Below, in pieces: positions 40,653-49,362 of a DNA stretch of 49,362 bases. Source of the DNA: an uncultured Pseudobutyrivibrio sp. (lineage in GTDB: Bacteria > Bacillota > Clostridia > Lachnospirales > Lachnospiraceae); the NCBI GenBank assembly GCA_946403965.1, contig CAMJBT010000020.1, forward strand, positions 1-49,362. The letters run 5' to 3'. Position numbers and translations under genes: made by a program. Each line of letters opens with the position of its first letter. Position 1 is the stretch's first letter. The notes below the pieces were generated by a model. That model searched no databases. It was not told the DNA's origin and was given only the letters and a program-made list of their open reading frames with translations.

Positions 40653-43207
40653 ATGAATAAATGGGGAAGAAAAGTTTTAAAAGCAGTTGTCCTCTGCGGA
40701 ACGATTGTTGCTGGAATTCTTTGGAATTCATCTGATGCCAAAGCAGCAGAGGTTGAAGCAACCGATGATGTTCAACCAGTTCAGGCGGAAGATAATCAGG
40801 GGGAACAAGAAACCACTCATAGTGCGGAGCTTGTACAAAAGCTGGAGGATATAGTTGAAGTAATTGAAGGAGATGCTGTAGCAGAAGAAGGCTATAATAA
40901 TCAAGCTCAGAATGAGATTGATAATAACTCACTTGATCAGGATAAAGCTGATGAATTATTAGCAGGTGGCGAAGCTGTGTTGGATCAAGCAACAGAAAAA
41001 AAGAGCAAATCGAGCCTATTTATGAAGAGATTAATTCAGAGGTCGAGGAGGCTAAAACAGAATTTGATACACAGGCACATGAGAGTAATTTAGATGAATA
41101 TTCCGATAGATGTGCGCAGGAAAGCGACAATGCGAAAAAAATAGAAATAATTGATGAAGCTGTTGGTGCAGCCGAAGCAGATTATACAGAATTTGAAAAC
41201 GAGCACGGTGAAGCATCCGAAGAGTATACTGATTTGACAAATAAAATAAATGATTTTGAGAAATCTTTAGAGGAAAAGCAGGCAGAATGTGATGAGGTTA
41301 CACAAATCTATGATGAGTTACAAAGTGAGTGTGACAAAATTAGCGAAGAGCTGGCTTCTATTGATGTGGATTTAGATGATGAAACAATCAAGGCTCAGAT
41401 AGAGTACTATAATCAGCAATTAAATGAGCTGATAAGATTAAAGGAAGAATATGAGGCTAGCAACCAGAAATTTGACGACGTTTATTATGCTAGGGCTGGT
41501 TACGAGGAGCAGGTGAAAAATTCCGAGATTGAGAAAAATGAAGCAATGGCGAAAGTTAAAGAAGCTGTTACTGAGAATGCAGATGACGAGACATTGTCTT
41601 CACAGATAACTAACTGTGCAAAATTAATTGAAGAGTATAATAAGGCAGTTGAGCAGTTGGAAAAATGGTATGATGAGTTGGACAGTGTATTGTTTGATAG
41701 AAATGAGAAAAATACTGCTTATAATGCACAGAAGAAATTAGTTGAAGAACAGGCAAAAGTAGTAGAAAAGGCAAATTATTGCGCTGGTTTGCTAGAAAAG
41801 TTGGCAGCTTTACAGGAGAAGAAGAGCCTTGTTGCAGCAGAATTATCGGAATATGTAAATATAATGATTGAATTACAGTATTCATTAGACGATTTGTATG
41901 GAAGCAAAGAAAGTGCAGATGCGCTCATAGCTCAAAAAAACGAATCCTATAATGCATTTATAGGAGCTGCAGATGTATATAGGAATGCTATATCGACACT
42001 TATAATAGCCGATGATTTAGTAAAACGAGCAGAGGAAGGATATCAGCAAACTGTTAGCAGTTTTGATGATATGAAAGATAAGATTGAGTCGTATATGACT
42101 GAAGAAGTTAGTAATCCATATCAGGAAAAACTAGATATAGTTGACGCTGTATATAATGAAATGGATAGAAAATACGCTGAAGGTAAAGGATATTATCAGG
42201 AAATAGCAGATAGAATCGAAAATGATACACTGGAATCTGATAGAGCACAATACTTAATAGAGAAAGCTAATGACATTATTAATGAGCTTGACAATTTGGA
42301 TAACTCCATTCAAAGTTTGTGTGATAAATATGAAGAAGAAATAAAAGGTGTAATTGATTATTGGGAGAACGGTGCAGCCGGAATAGCCTATATGTATGCT
42401 ATACAGGCCTTGGACCCTCTTTCTAACTCTATCGCTGATGCTGAACGGGAGTATGAATACTGTCTGAGGAAGTATGAAGAGGCATATAAAAATCATAAGG
42501 AAGCGACAGATTACTACAAGACGGTACAAAATGAAGTAGCGCCTATAAAGGATAAAATAGAAGAGCTAGAAAAAGAAAAGACAGAATGTGAAAAAGAGTA
42601 TAATGGAGAAGCTGGAAGTAAATATGCTAAGGCGATAGAAGAGGCTCAGGCTGCCCAAAGCGATTTGAATACATCTATAGAAAACACAAAAGTACGTATT
42701 CAGGCTTTACAATCATTGATAGGACAATGGTGGGGTTCATTGGTGGTAAGGCTATTGAATGAAGAAAATGCGAGATTAATCGAATTATATGCAAAACAGA
42801 AAGATGTTGATCAGATGTTTGCAGATGCTGAGCAGATTCGCACAGATGCTTATAACAGGATAGAAGAAATAAATCCAGAACTCGAGGCTTTAAATGACCA
42901 AATCAGAAATAACTATAATGAGTCGTTTATAAATGAATATTATCAGTATGTAAAAGCGTTAGATGAAAAAACGAGTAAGTTGGCAGCAACAATAGCTGAA
43001 GGAAAACCAATACTTGAAGCATTATATAAGGAAGCAGAGGATAATCTTAAGGGAGCAGAAACGGCATATAATCAAGCTAAAGACTTCGAAACAGCATTGG
43101 AGCAATATCGTATGAGTTCATCTGGAACTGCAGGGTCTTATAGGGGCTCTTATGATTATTATGAAGCTTTAATGAAGGATTATTTTAGAGGTGACCTAGC
43201 AATATAA
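40653..43207 (+). CDS. Secreted coiled-coil protein 1, split by a -1 frameshift
   Basis: The first frame encodes a signal peptide (MNKWGRKVLKAVV..SSDAKAAE) and stops at 41091. The coding sense continues in the -1 frame from the A7 run at 40996-41002 to 43207 without a stop. Joined, the product is 851 residues, almost wholly helical and rich in Glu, Lys, Ala and Tyr. It is a paralogue of the next gene: both carry VIEGD.VA.EGY near the N-terminus and VEQLEKWY near the middle. The frames meet at A AAA AAG, so it may be programmed frameshifting or a recent indel. In-frame translation alone gives 146 residues. Surface filament or scaffold; no LPXTG or anchor seen. Confidence 0.7.
40997..41003 (+). 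other. Candidate -1 slippery heptamer A AAA AAG
   Basis: In the first frame the codons read GAA AAA AAG AGC. A one-base backward slip on A AAA AAG gives GAG CAA ATC and opens over 700 codons. This is the heptamer used by E. coli dnaX. Downstream AGCCT and AGGCT could pair over a long loop, a weak stimulator at best; no upstream Shine-Dalgarno-like stimulator is seen. Confidence 0.5.
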
Positions 43208-43257
43208 TTTAATAATAACAGTATAGATTATGGTTTGGTAACAGAAGCCGTTAATCA

Positions 43258-43270
43258 AAGGTCTAGAGCA
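43258..43270 (+). repeat. Orphan left arm of a duplicated terminator
   Basis: AAGGTCTAGAGCA is identical to the left arm of the terminator after the second paralogue (46191-46203), but the right arm is missing here. It is a trace of the gene duplication and leaves no terminator between copies one and two. Confidence 0.6.
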
Positions 43271-43314
43271 AACAATATATAGTAACTGCCCAGTAGAAAA
43301 GGAGGGTAGAATGC

Positions 43315-46152
43315 ATGGATGGTTTTGGACGAAAAATCGTTAAAACAGTTATGATGGTAGGCGCTATTGCAGTGGGATTTGCTGCGAATTCAACAGACTC
43401 TAAGGCTGAAGAGCTTGAGGCACCAAGTAATCAAGCAGAACAGACCGAAATGCCAAGCAGTCAAGCAGAACTGCCTGAGGTGGAAAACGTACCAACAGAG
43501 CAGTCCTATGTGCAAGAAGAGGCGCAGAATGAAGATCCTAGGATTCGGGAAATGGAAGATGCTGCAGGAGTAATCGAAGGAGATATTGTGGCAGCTGAGG
43601 GCTATCTTGAAGAGGCGAATGAGGCTGTCGAGGAGAAGACGCTAACTGAGGAAAAATCTGAAGAAATCCTGAGTGGTGCAGAAGCAGTGCAGGAGCAGGC
43701 CGATGAGAAGTCACAGATTATTCTTGGTCTTGCTGAGACGATATGGCAACAGGCGGAGCGTGCTGAATATAGATTTAAAGAGGAAGCGGATTTTCTAGGC
43801 CTTATAGACTACTACTATCGCTATATAGCAGCAACTGATCCTGAAGAAAAAGAGCGTATCTATAATGAAGCGCTGGCAGCTACCAATTATGGAAAGGCTG
43901 AGCAAGAGTACAACGAACTGGGTGAACAGTTAAATGAATTAGAAGAGCAACGTAAAGTTCGTGAGGAAGAGGCCTTAAAGAATTTAGAGGAAATAGAGAA
44001 GGAGTATAGCGAACTTCAGGAGCTTGAAAAGGATATTGCCAGTGAGGAGGTTGGATCCTTAGGTAGTGAGCAAGGCTATTATCAGGAACAGGTTTATAAA
44101 TTAAATCAATTGAAGACTGAGATGGATGAGAGCTGCGAGGAATTTGACCAGGTTTACTATGCTCGTGCAGAGCGTGAAGAAAATGTACAGACTACTGAGG
44201 CTGATAAGCAAGAGGCAATTCAGAATGTAAAAGATGCTGTGTCTTCGGAAGCTGACGACGAAGAGCTGAGCGAGAAGATTACATATTGCGCAACGGCAAT
44301 CGACCTCTATAATCAGGCTGTCGAACAACTTGAAAAATGGTATACCCAGCTTGAAGAAGCTCTTGTAAAACGTCGAGATACCATAAGCGCATACAATGCT
44401 CAAAATGAATATGTAAAAAGCATCGAACAGAGTGGAATCCTAGAGAAAATCGCCCGCTATATGGATCTTAGGGAACGCTATAGCGATTCAAGTATCCTAG
44501 ATGCCGCAAAGAACGCATACGCTGAGGCATTATCTGATTCTGACCAGCATGAGGTTAAGAACAAACGTGATAAATGCTGGGATACAATGCAAGATTCCTT
44601 ATGGGAATATGATAGTTTTAAGTCGACATTTGATGATTACATAGAAAAAAACATCTTATGGAATAAGGCTGATCCAATAAGTGGAACAGCTCAAGCAAAC
44701 TGTCAAAAGCTTAAGAATATAACTACTGAGATAAAGAATGTTATTGCTTCTTATGTTCCAGAGGAATCTACATTAGAAAAAATCAGCAAGGCTGTAGATG
44801 AAATGAAACAGCTTTCAGAAGAAATTAATGATGCAGAGACATTAGAGGAAGCTGAGAAGAAGCACGATGCTGTACATGACAATTATGACGTGATTGAGGA
44901 TGTCGTTGAAACATTAGCTAAGAATTTTAGCGCCCAGGCTAAAGAGGCAGGTTTTGGAGAATATGCTGACGAACTTAAATCAGCTAAGACCAATGAAGAA
45001 AAGCTTACTATAATTGATAAAATTTCTGTAGCTATCGACGAGAAACTAGATAGTATAGCAGCTGATGTTATTTCTGGTGAGTATGACCATGTTGTTGCAA
45101 ATATCATAATGTGTGAGTCGCAGCTTTCTGAGACCATCGCTGAGCTTAATAAGGCTGGTAAGAATTCACTTGGGTTAGACAATGTATATGACTATTTGTG
45201 CTATCTAAATGAAAAGTATGCTGATTACCTTAGTAGAGTTGACGCTGTAAAAGCTGAAATTGATGAATTGTCTAATGAACGTGATGCTGCACTGCGGGAG
45301 ATTTGGGAAGAGGAGCCTGTCTCGGAGAAGATAGCAGCACGAGAACATGAGTATTATGAGAAGCTAAACGAAATGGGCTTTACAACCCCAGAAGATGATT
45401 TTTCTATCGAGAATATAGTTAATTATTCAGATAGGGATAAGAGAGACAGTATATTGAGTGCATATGTTTTAAATGAGCTATGTGGGCAGGGCGTATCATA
45501 TTATTGGGAAAAATACAAGAACGCGCAAGAAATAAGTAGTAGAACCTATGATAGTGTTGCTACTTATTATGCCAATAAGGAAGCTGAACTCAATGAAAAG
45601 CTACGTGAAACGATAAGTGATTGCGATGTAGACCTTACAGTATTCGATTTTTATAATGATACATTCAGAATGGATTATGGTCATGAATATATAAGTGAGG
45701 TTAAAGATTTAGTGGAAAAGCTTTCTGATTTGACTAATAAGAGATATGAAGCATTACTTCACACTGACAGCACCTTAAATGCTTTCAACGAGACATTACA
45801 AGAACTAAAGACTTCTCTACAATTGAATGAAAAAGCGGATACTTACTTAGCTGAAGCTGATTCAAATTACAGACATGCAGAAAATGTATTTGCTGATGAT
45901 AGCTCCCTTGGTTATATATATAATACAAGCTATCAATTTGATGCATTGCTAAACGAGGAGACTTATGCTCTTGTGAAAGTGAATATCCGAGCTTACACAA
46001 GGGTTTTACCTACACAGTATGGAATTGGTGACTTCCAGGACCTACTTGAAAAAGCAAGAGGTGATATTACTGCATATTTTAATGTGGAATTGGTCGATGC
46101 CGCTGGAGATACCATTGCTTCAACAGAGCAGGAAATTGAGATTCTTGTATAG
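43315..46152 (+). CDS. Secreted coiled-coil protein 2
   Basis: Exported protein of 945 residues, paralogue of the preceding gene. The signal peptide (FGRKIVKTVMMVGAIAVGFA, ending DSKAEE) is followed by a Glu/Gln/Pro-rich spacer and long coiled-coil segments (about 60-350 and 480-880; ELGEQLNELEEQRKVREEEA is typical). The last 60 residues are less helical (YTRVLPTQYGIGDFQ, FNVELVDAAGD) and may be a small beta domain. No Cys-rich, LPXTG or membrane anchor. GGAGGG lies 8 nt before this ATG; an ATG 4 nt earlier is out of frame. Possibly cotranscribed with copy one. Role unknown: surface layer, adhesion or substrate binding. Confidence 0.78.
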   Translation: MDGFGRKIVKTVMMVGAIAVGFAANSTDSKAEELEAPSNQAEQTEMPSSQAELPEVENVPTEQSYVQEEAQNEDPRIREMEDAAGVIEGDIVAAEGYLEEANEAVEEKTLTEEKSEEILSGAEAVQEQADEKSQIILGLAETIWQQAERAEYRFKEEADFLGLIDYYYRYIAATDPEEKERIYNEALAATNYGKAEQEYNELGEQLNELEEQRKVREEEALKNLEEIEKEYSELQELEKDIASEEVGSLGSEQGYYQEQVYKLNQLKTEMDESCEEFDQVYYARAEREENVQTTEADKQEAIQNVKDAVSSEADDEELSEKITYCATAIDLYNQAVEQLEKWYTQLEEALVKRRDTISAYNAQNEYVKSIEQSGILEKIARYMDLRERYSDSSILDAAKNAYAEALSDSDQHEVKNKRDKCWDTMQDSLWEYDSFKSTFDDYIEKNILWNKADPISGTAQANCQKLKNITTEIKNVIASYVPEESTLEKISKAVDEMKQLSEEINDAETLEEAEKKHDAVHDNYDVIEDVVETLAKNFSAQAKEAGFGEYADELKSAKTNEEKLTIIDKISVAIDEKLDSIAADVISGEYDHVVANIIMCESQLSETIAELNKAGKNSLGLDNVYDYLCYLNEKYADYLSRVDAVKAEIDELSNERDAALREIWEEEPVSEKIAAREHEYYEKLNEMGFTTPEDDFSIENIVNYSDRDKRDSILSAYVLNELCGQGVSYYWEKYKNAQEISSRTYDSVATYYANKEAELNEKLRETISDCDVDLTVFDFYNDTFRMDYGHEYISEVKDLVEKLSDLTNKRYEALLHTDSTLNAFNETLQELKTSLQLNEKADTYLAEADSNYRHAENVFADDSSLGYIYNTSYQFDALLNEETYALVKVNIRAYTRVLPTQYGIGDFQDLLEKARGDITAYFNVELVDAAGDTIASTEQEIEILV

Positions 46153-46190
46153 GAAAAAGTAAATTAAGTTAAACAAGCCCTTGTGGCACG

Positions 46191-46230
46191 AAGGTCTAGA
46201 GCAGGCATTATGTCCGCTCTAGGCCTTTTA
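46191..46230 (+). terminator. Intrinsic terminator after coiled-coil protein 2
   Basis: AAGGTCTAGAGC/GCTCTAGGCCTT stem with one wobble pair, followed by TTTA. Confidence 0.75.
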
Positions 46231-46253
46231 TTGTCCGTTATAAAAAACATCTA

Positions 46254-46282
46254 TTGAAAAGGTTTTTTGAATTAAATATAAT
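46254..46282 (+). promoter_or_regulatory. Strong promoter of coiled-coil protein 3
   Basis: TTGAAA, 17 bp, TATAAT. The leader of about 113 nt contains two AT-rich hairpins (AGAATAAA/TTTATTCT at 46317-46342 and AATATTTT/AAAATATT near 46353-46377) before the ribosome site. Confidence 0.7.
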
Positions 46283-46401
46283 AATTCTATCGCCATTATT
46301 TTAAACCTGGGGTAAAAGAATAAATTTGGGAGAGTTTATTCTGCGAGAGGAAAATATTTTTATAAGGGAAAATATTATTTGATTATGAAAGGTGTATGTT
46401 T

Positions 46402-48948
46402 ATGAAAAAACAATTATTGAGCACTCTTGCGGTAGGAGTGAGCCTGGGAATTGGGGTGGTTGCTAACACAATGGTTGCTGATGCAAGCGAGATTGAGTCT
46501 GCTGAAACCAATGAAGCGGAAATGGGGATCGCTGAGGAGAAAGCAGAAAGCACTACAGATTCTGAGGCTGTTGCTGCGCTTAAGAGTAAAGTTGATGAAA
46601 TTAAAAATGCAGATGAGCAAGCAAAGCTGGCAGTAGCAGATTATGAGGAAACTGCTGAAATGGTAAATGAACTTGTTCCTCAAGATGCAAAAGAAATTTC
46701 AGACTATCAGAAAGATGCGGAGGAATATAAAGAGGATGTTGAATCACTTGTATCAGATTTAACGAACCAAGAAAATTTGAACAGAGCAGAAGAAAAGATG
46801 TCTGATATGGAGCAGATTTCTGAAACTGCAAATAATAAATATGAAGAGGCTACTGAAAAGGTTAGTGTAGTGCAAAAAGCATATGATAATGCTGATGAAA
46901 AGGTTGAAGCTTCTAAAGAAATTATTGATAAGACAAAAGAAGAATATGGTCTTAATGACGGCGATGAATTAATGGGCGATGCTAAGAAGGCTATAGAGGA
47001 GGCTGATGCAGCAGTTGCAGAGGCTGAGGCGGAATTGGCTGCAGCTGATATTGTGGATGCATATAATGAAAATCTTGAGAATATTAGCACTGCGGAGCAG
47101 GATGTTATTAATGCAAAAGATAAAGATGATGTTGCAAATGCTGAATTAGAGCAGATAAATAATATTATTGAACAAGAAAAAGATAAGCAAATTAAGTTAG
47201 CTAAGACCCAGCTAGAAAATGCTAATGCTGCAAAAGATGATGTGGACAAGGAATTGGAAGAAACTCTTGCGGCTTATGAGGCTGCAAAGGAAGCTAACAC
47301 AGAAGATTTAGATAGGGATATTTTGGCATATCAGGATTATTTAGATCAGATATTAAATGCAAAAGATGATTTGCGTCACATGAAGAGAGACTTGGATGCA
47401 CTAGAAGAGTCAACGGCTGCTGCAAAAGAAAAATGGGATAAGGCAGTTAGCGAATATGGAGAAGATTCTGATGAGGCAAGTTTGGCTGAGCAGGAATATC
47501 AGAAGATTTATGATGATTATGTAAGTGATAACGATAAGTATATGCAGTATGAGTGGGACGTTCATATCATGGAAAGAGAATTAAGTGGATATGAAGAGTC
47601 GTATAATAGAGCTGTTAGATATAAGGAATTGCAAGAGTCTGGGGAGGGCATTGTTTCTGATTTAAGAATCAAGCAGGAAGAGTGTTCATATAACGTTACC
47701 TATGCTGAGGATATATATAATAAGGTATCAAACATGGAAGATGATTATTATAAAGTCGCACAGCAAGAAGTATCGGATGCTTATTTAGAGAAGGATGCAG
47801 CAGATAGTGAGTTGGAAATAACTACTCAAGAATATAATGAAGCTCTTCAAAGTGATCCAGAAAAATTGGATGAAGATATATATGATTATGAGTCTCATCT
47901 TGCAGAGTATAATGATGCATTAGATGAATTACGCTATATGAGACGAGATTTAGATGCACTTGAAGAGCAAAAGCAGTCAGCTAAGTTAGTATTGGATGAA
48001 GCTATTGAGAAGTATGGTGAAAAATCAGCGGAGGCTGAAAAAGCAAATCGCGATTATCAGGATGCACTTGAAAACTATATGATGAAAGAATATGAATGTA
48101 ATGAGTATGAGTATAGTATTCGTTATATGGGACGCGATTTGAGTGCTTATGAAGATAATTACAATAGAGCAATAAAATATAAATCTTTGCGAGAGTCTGG
48201 CGAAGAAACAATAGCATCATTGAAAAGAAAACAGGGACGTGGTGAAAGAAGAGCTGCAGCAGCTGAAGAGAATCTCAGAAATTTATCCGTCTATAAAAAA
48301 ACTAGTTCTAGTGCTGAAGATAATGCAAAGAAGGCTAGAGATACCTATGAGAATGCGGTAGCAGTACGAGATGGTTATAGAGATTCGCTAAAGGATAAAG
48401 AGATAGAGTATGTAGCTGCTAAAGATTTATTAGAAAAATCGGATTTAGAAATTGATTGGAATAATCAAAATGCGAGAATACATGTGCAGGCTGCACAAAA
48501 AGTTGATAAGGCTAAGGATAGTAGGGAAGAAGTACAGTCTTTACTTTCTGAAATAAAACAGAGTACAGCTTGTGAGGATCTTAAAACTTCATCCCTTGAT
48601 ACGTTAAATAATGAAGTAGGAAAAGCAAAGGATTCCTTGGAGAAAATAGATAGTTTAATTAAAGAGGCGAATGCTAGTATTTCTATTGCGAAAAAAGTTC
48701 GTTCAATGGACCCATCTGCTTCATCATTTAATGTAGCAGACTACTCAGAAGAAGAAAAAGAAGCATTTTTAGAGTGGAAAGTTCGCGCATGGAAAAATCG
48801 CTTATCTAAGGAAGAAAGAGATTATGTCCTAGATTATTATAAAAACAATGAGGAGCAAGTTAAGGAGCAAATTATAGAGGCTTTAGATGCATGGGGAATT
48901 TCATGGGATTATGCTGTGGCATTAGTATTTGCTATATTTACTGAATAA
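46402..48948 (+). CDS. Secreted coiled-coil protein 3 with internal duplication
   Basis: Exported helical protein of 848 residues. The start at 46402 (MKKQLLSTLAVGV) is preferred over ATG 46396 because GAAAGG then lies 9 nt away. The signal peptide ends near VADAS. An Ala/Glu/Lys-rich coiled coil covers almost all the rest. Two copies of a unit of about 187 residues are in tandem (starting near residues 300 and 487): both have DLDALEE, YGE.S.EA, a Tyr-rich stretch and ER/GRDLSAYE-type YNRA(V/I)(R/K)YK.L.ESGE. It is a more distant relative of copies one and two and has its own promoter and terminator. The last 60 residues (WKNRLSKEERDYVLDYYKNN) differ. No anchor found; function unknown. Confidence 0.78.
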   Translation: MKKQLLSTLAVGVSLGIGVVANTMVADASEIESAETNEAEMGIAEEKAESTTDSEAVAALKSKVDEIKNADEQAKLAVADYEETAEMVNELVPQDAKEISDYQKDAEEYKEDVESLVSDLTNQENLNRAEEKMSDMEQISETANNKYEEATEKVSVVQKAYDNADEKVEASKEIIDKTKEEYGLNDGDELMGDAKKAIEEADAAVAEAEAELAAADIVDAYNENLENISTAEQDVINAKDKDDVANAELEQINNIIEQEKDKQIKLAKTQLENANAAKDDVDKELEETLAAYEAAKEANTEDLDRDILAYQDYLDQILNAKDDLRHMKRDLDALEESTAAAKEKWDKAVSEYGEDSDEASLAEQEYQKIYDDYVSDNDKYMQYEWDVHIMERELSGYEESYNRAVRYKELQESGEGIVSDLRIKQEECSYNVTYAEDIYNKVSNMEDDYYKVAQQEVSDAYLEKDAADSELEITTQEYNEALQSDPEKLDEDIYDYESHLAEYNDALDELRYMRRDLDALEEQKQSAKLVLDEAIEKYGEKSAEAEKANRDYQDALENYMMKEYECNEYEYSIRYMGRDLSAYEDNYNRAIKYKSLRESGEETIASLKRKQGRGERRAAAAEENLRNLSVYKKTSSSAEDNAKKARDTYENAVAVRDGYRDSLKDKEIEYVAAKDLLEKSDLEIDWNNQNARIHVQAAQKVDKAKDSREEVQSLLSEIKQSTACEDLKTSSLDTLNNEVGKAKDSLEKIDSLIKEANASISIAKKVRSMDPSASSFNVADYSEEEKEAFLEWKVRAWKNRLSKEERDYVLDYYKNNEEQVKEQIIEALDAWGISWDYAVALVFAIFTE

Positions 48949-48964
48949 TTTAATAATGTGTTTA

Positions 48965-49000
48965 AATCCTACGCTATATTATTATGGCGTAGGATTTTTT
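48965..49000 (+). terminator. Intrinsic terminator after coiled-coil protein 3
   Basis: AATCCTACGC/GCGTAGGATT stem, 12-nt loop, TTTT. Confidence 0.9.
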
Positions 49001-49023
49001 ATTTATTTTTTTACGCTAGATGA

Positions 49024-49029
49024 TATAAT
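49024..49029 (+). promoter_or_regulatory. -10 box of the last gene
   Basis: Perfect TATAAT with only a T-rich region in place of a -35 box. Confidence 0.4.
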
Positions 49030-49075
49030 TCAGATATGGGGGAATAATACACATGTATGTAAAGGAGGGTATTAT

Positions 49076-49330
49076 ATGTTAAAAGCGGTCAAGAAAAGTT
49101 TGGTATTGCTATGTGTGTTAATGTCCTTGGAATGTGTGGTAACTACAGTTTTTGCGGAAGAATTAACAGGAGAAGCAACAGGCGAACGGATGATCCAAAG
49201 TGGAGTGAGTGAGGAAGTAGATTATTCTGAGTTTGTAATTAAGGATGGAGTTTTAGAGGCTTATAATGGGACAGACAATGATGTAGTAATTCCGGAAGGC
49301 GTTAAAGAAATAGCTTCCTGTATACTTTAA
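49076..49330 (+). pseudogene. Truncated BspA-type leucine-rich-repeat secreted protein
   Basis: The start at 49076 has a perfect AAGGAGG site. An 84-residue product has a signal peptide (KKSLVLLCVLMSLECVVTTV, ending FAEE) and then the usual lead-in to an LRR_5/BspA domain, DGVLEAYNGTDNDVVIPEGV followed by KEIAS. In full-length relatives the repeats follow here, but this frame stops at CIL-TAA after one partial repeat. Only 32 bases remain in the window, so a frameshifted continuation cannot be excluded. Probably a broken gene for a large surface protein. Confidence 0.6.
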
Positions 49331-49362
49331 ACACACCTAAGAATTGACTAAAGAAAATACCT

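Overview
Low-GC Firmicutes chromosome, most likely a Lachnospiraceae anaerobe of the Butyrivibrio/Pseudobutyrivibrio type. This is inferred from gene content and style: a tandem feoA-feoA-feoB-Cys-rich peptide operon, DUF2142 and DUF4422 proteins, secreted proteins with the short YxxxYxDV-type domain, strong Shine-Dalgarno sites, some TTG/GTG starts, and intrinsic terminators throughout. No rRNA, tRNA, CRISPR, transposase or phage genes are visible.

Layout. 1-6.5 kb: end of pyruvate kinase, a GT-C membrane glycosyltransferase, a 1.4 kb gene-free stretch holding two different tandem arrays that share an 84-bp period plus a promoter/terminator cassette, then an M15 D,D-carboxypeptidase-like lipoprotein. 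5.2-11.5 kb: two minus-strand extracytoplasmic proteins, an acyltransferase-3, GtrA and a DUF2142 protein. 11.6-17.5 kb: a four-gene surface-polysaccharide operon (three GT2 proteins and an initiating glycosyl-phosphotransferase), followed by an LCP-family ligase. 19.3-25.9 kb: glmS, an HtrA-type protease, VanZ-like protein, carbamate-kinase-family protein, zinc-ribbon DUF4234 protein. 26-29.2 kb: ferrous-iron uptake operon with a DtxR/IdeR-like box at its predicted start site. 29.3-37.2 kb: a YDG-domain surface protein interrupted by TGA just before its membrane anchor, two glycosyltransferases, a 45-residue membrane peptide, DUF4422 protein, metallophosphoesterase and UDP-glucose 6-dehydrogenase. 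37.2-38.6 kb: an orphan AAA/winged-helix ATPase preceded by a regular array of AATCACAAA repeats. 38.7-49.3 kb: a beta-helix secreted protein, three large secreted coiled-coil proteins (the first split by a -1 frameshift at a dnaX-like A AAA AAG heptamer) and a truncated BspA-type LRR protein.

Much of the window serves the cell surface: GlmS and Ugd feed amino-sugar and uronic-acid precursors, the glycosyl-phosphotransferase and GTs assemble glycan, acyltransferase-3/GtrA-type proteins decorate it, LCP attaches it to the wall, and HtrA and the M15 lipoprotein act on exported proteins or peptidoglycan.

The least explained parts are non-coding: the two 84-bp arrays with inverted arms, a dispersed palindromic repeat family with four or more members, two promoter-terminator cassettes without a gene, and the phased array in front of the ATPase. 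All promoter, RNA-structure and operator calls are read by eye and are predictions.
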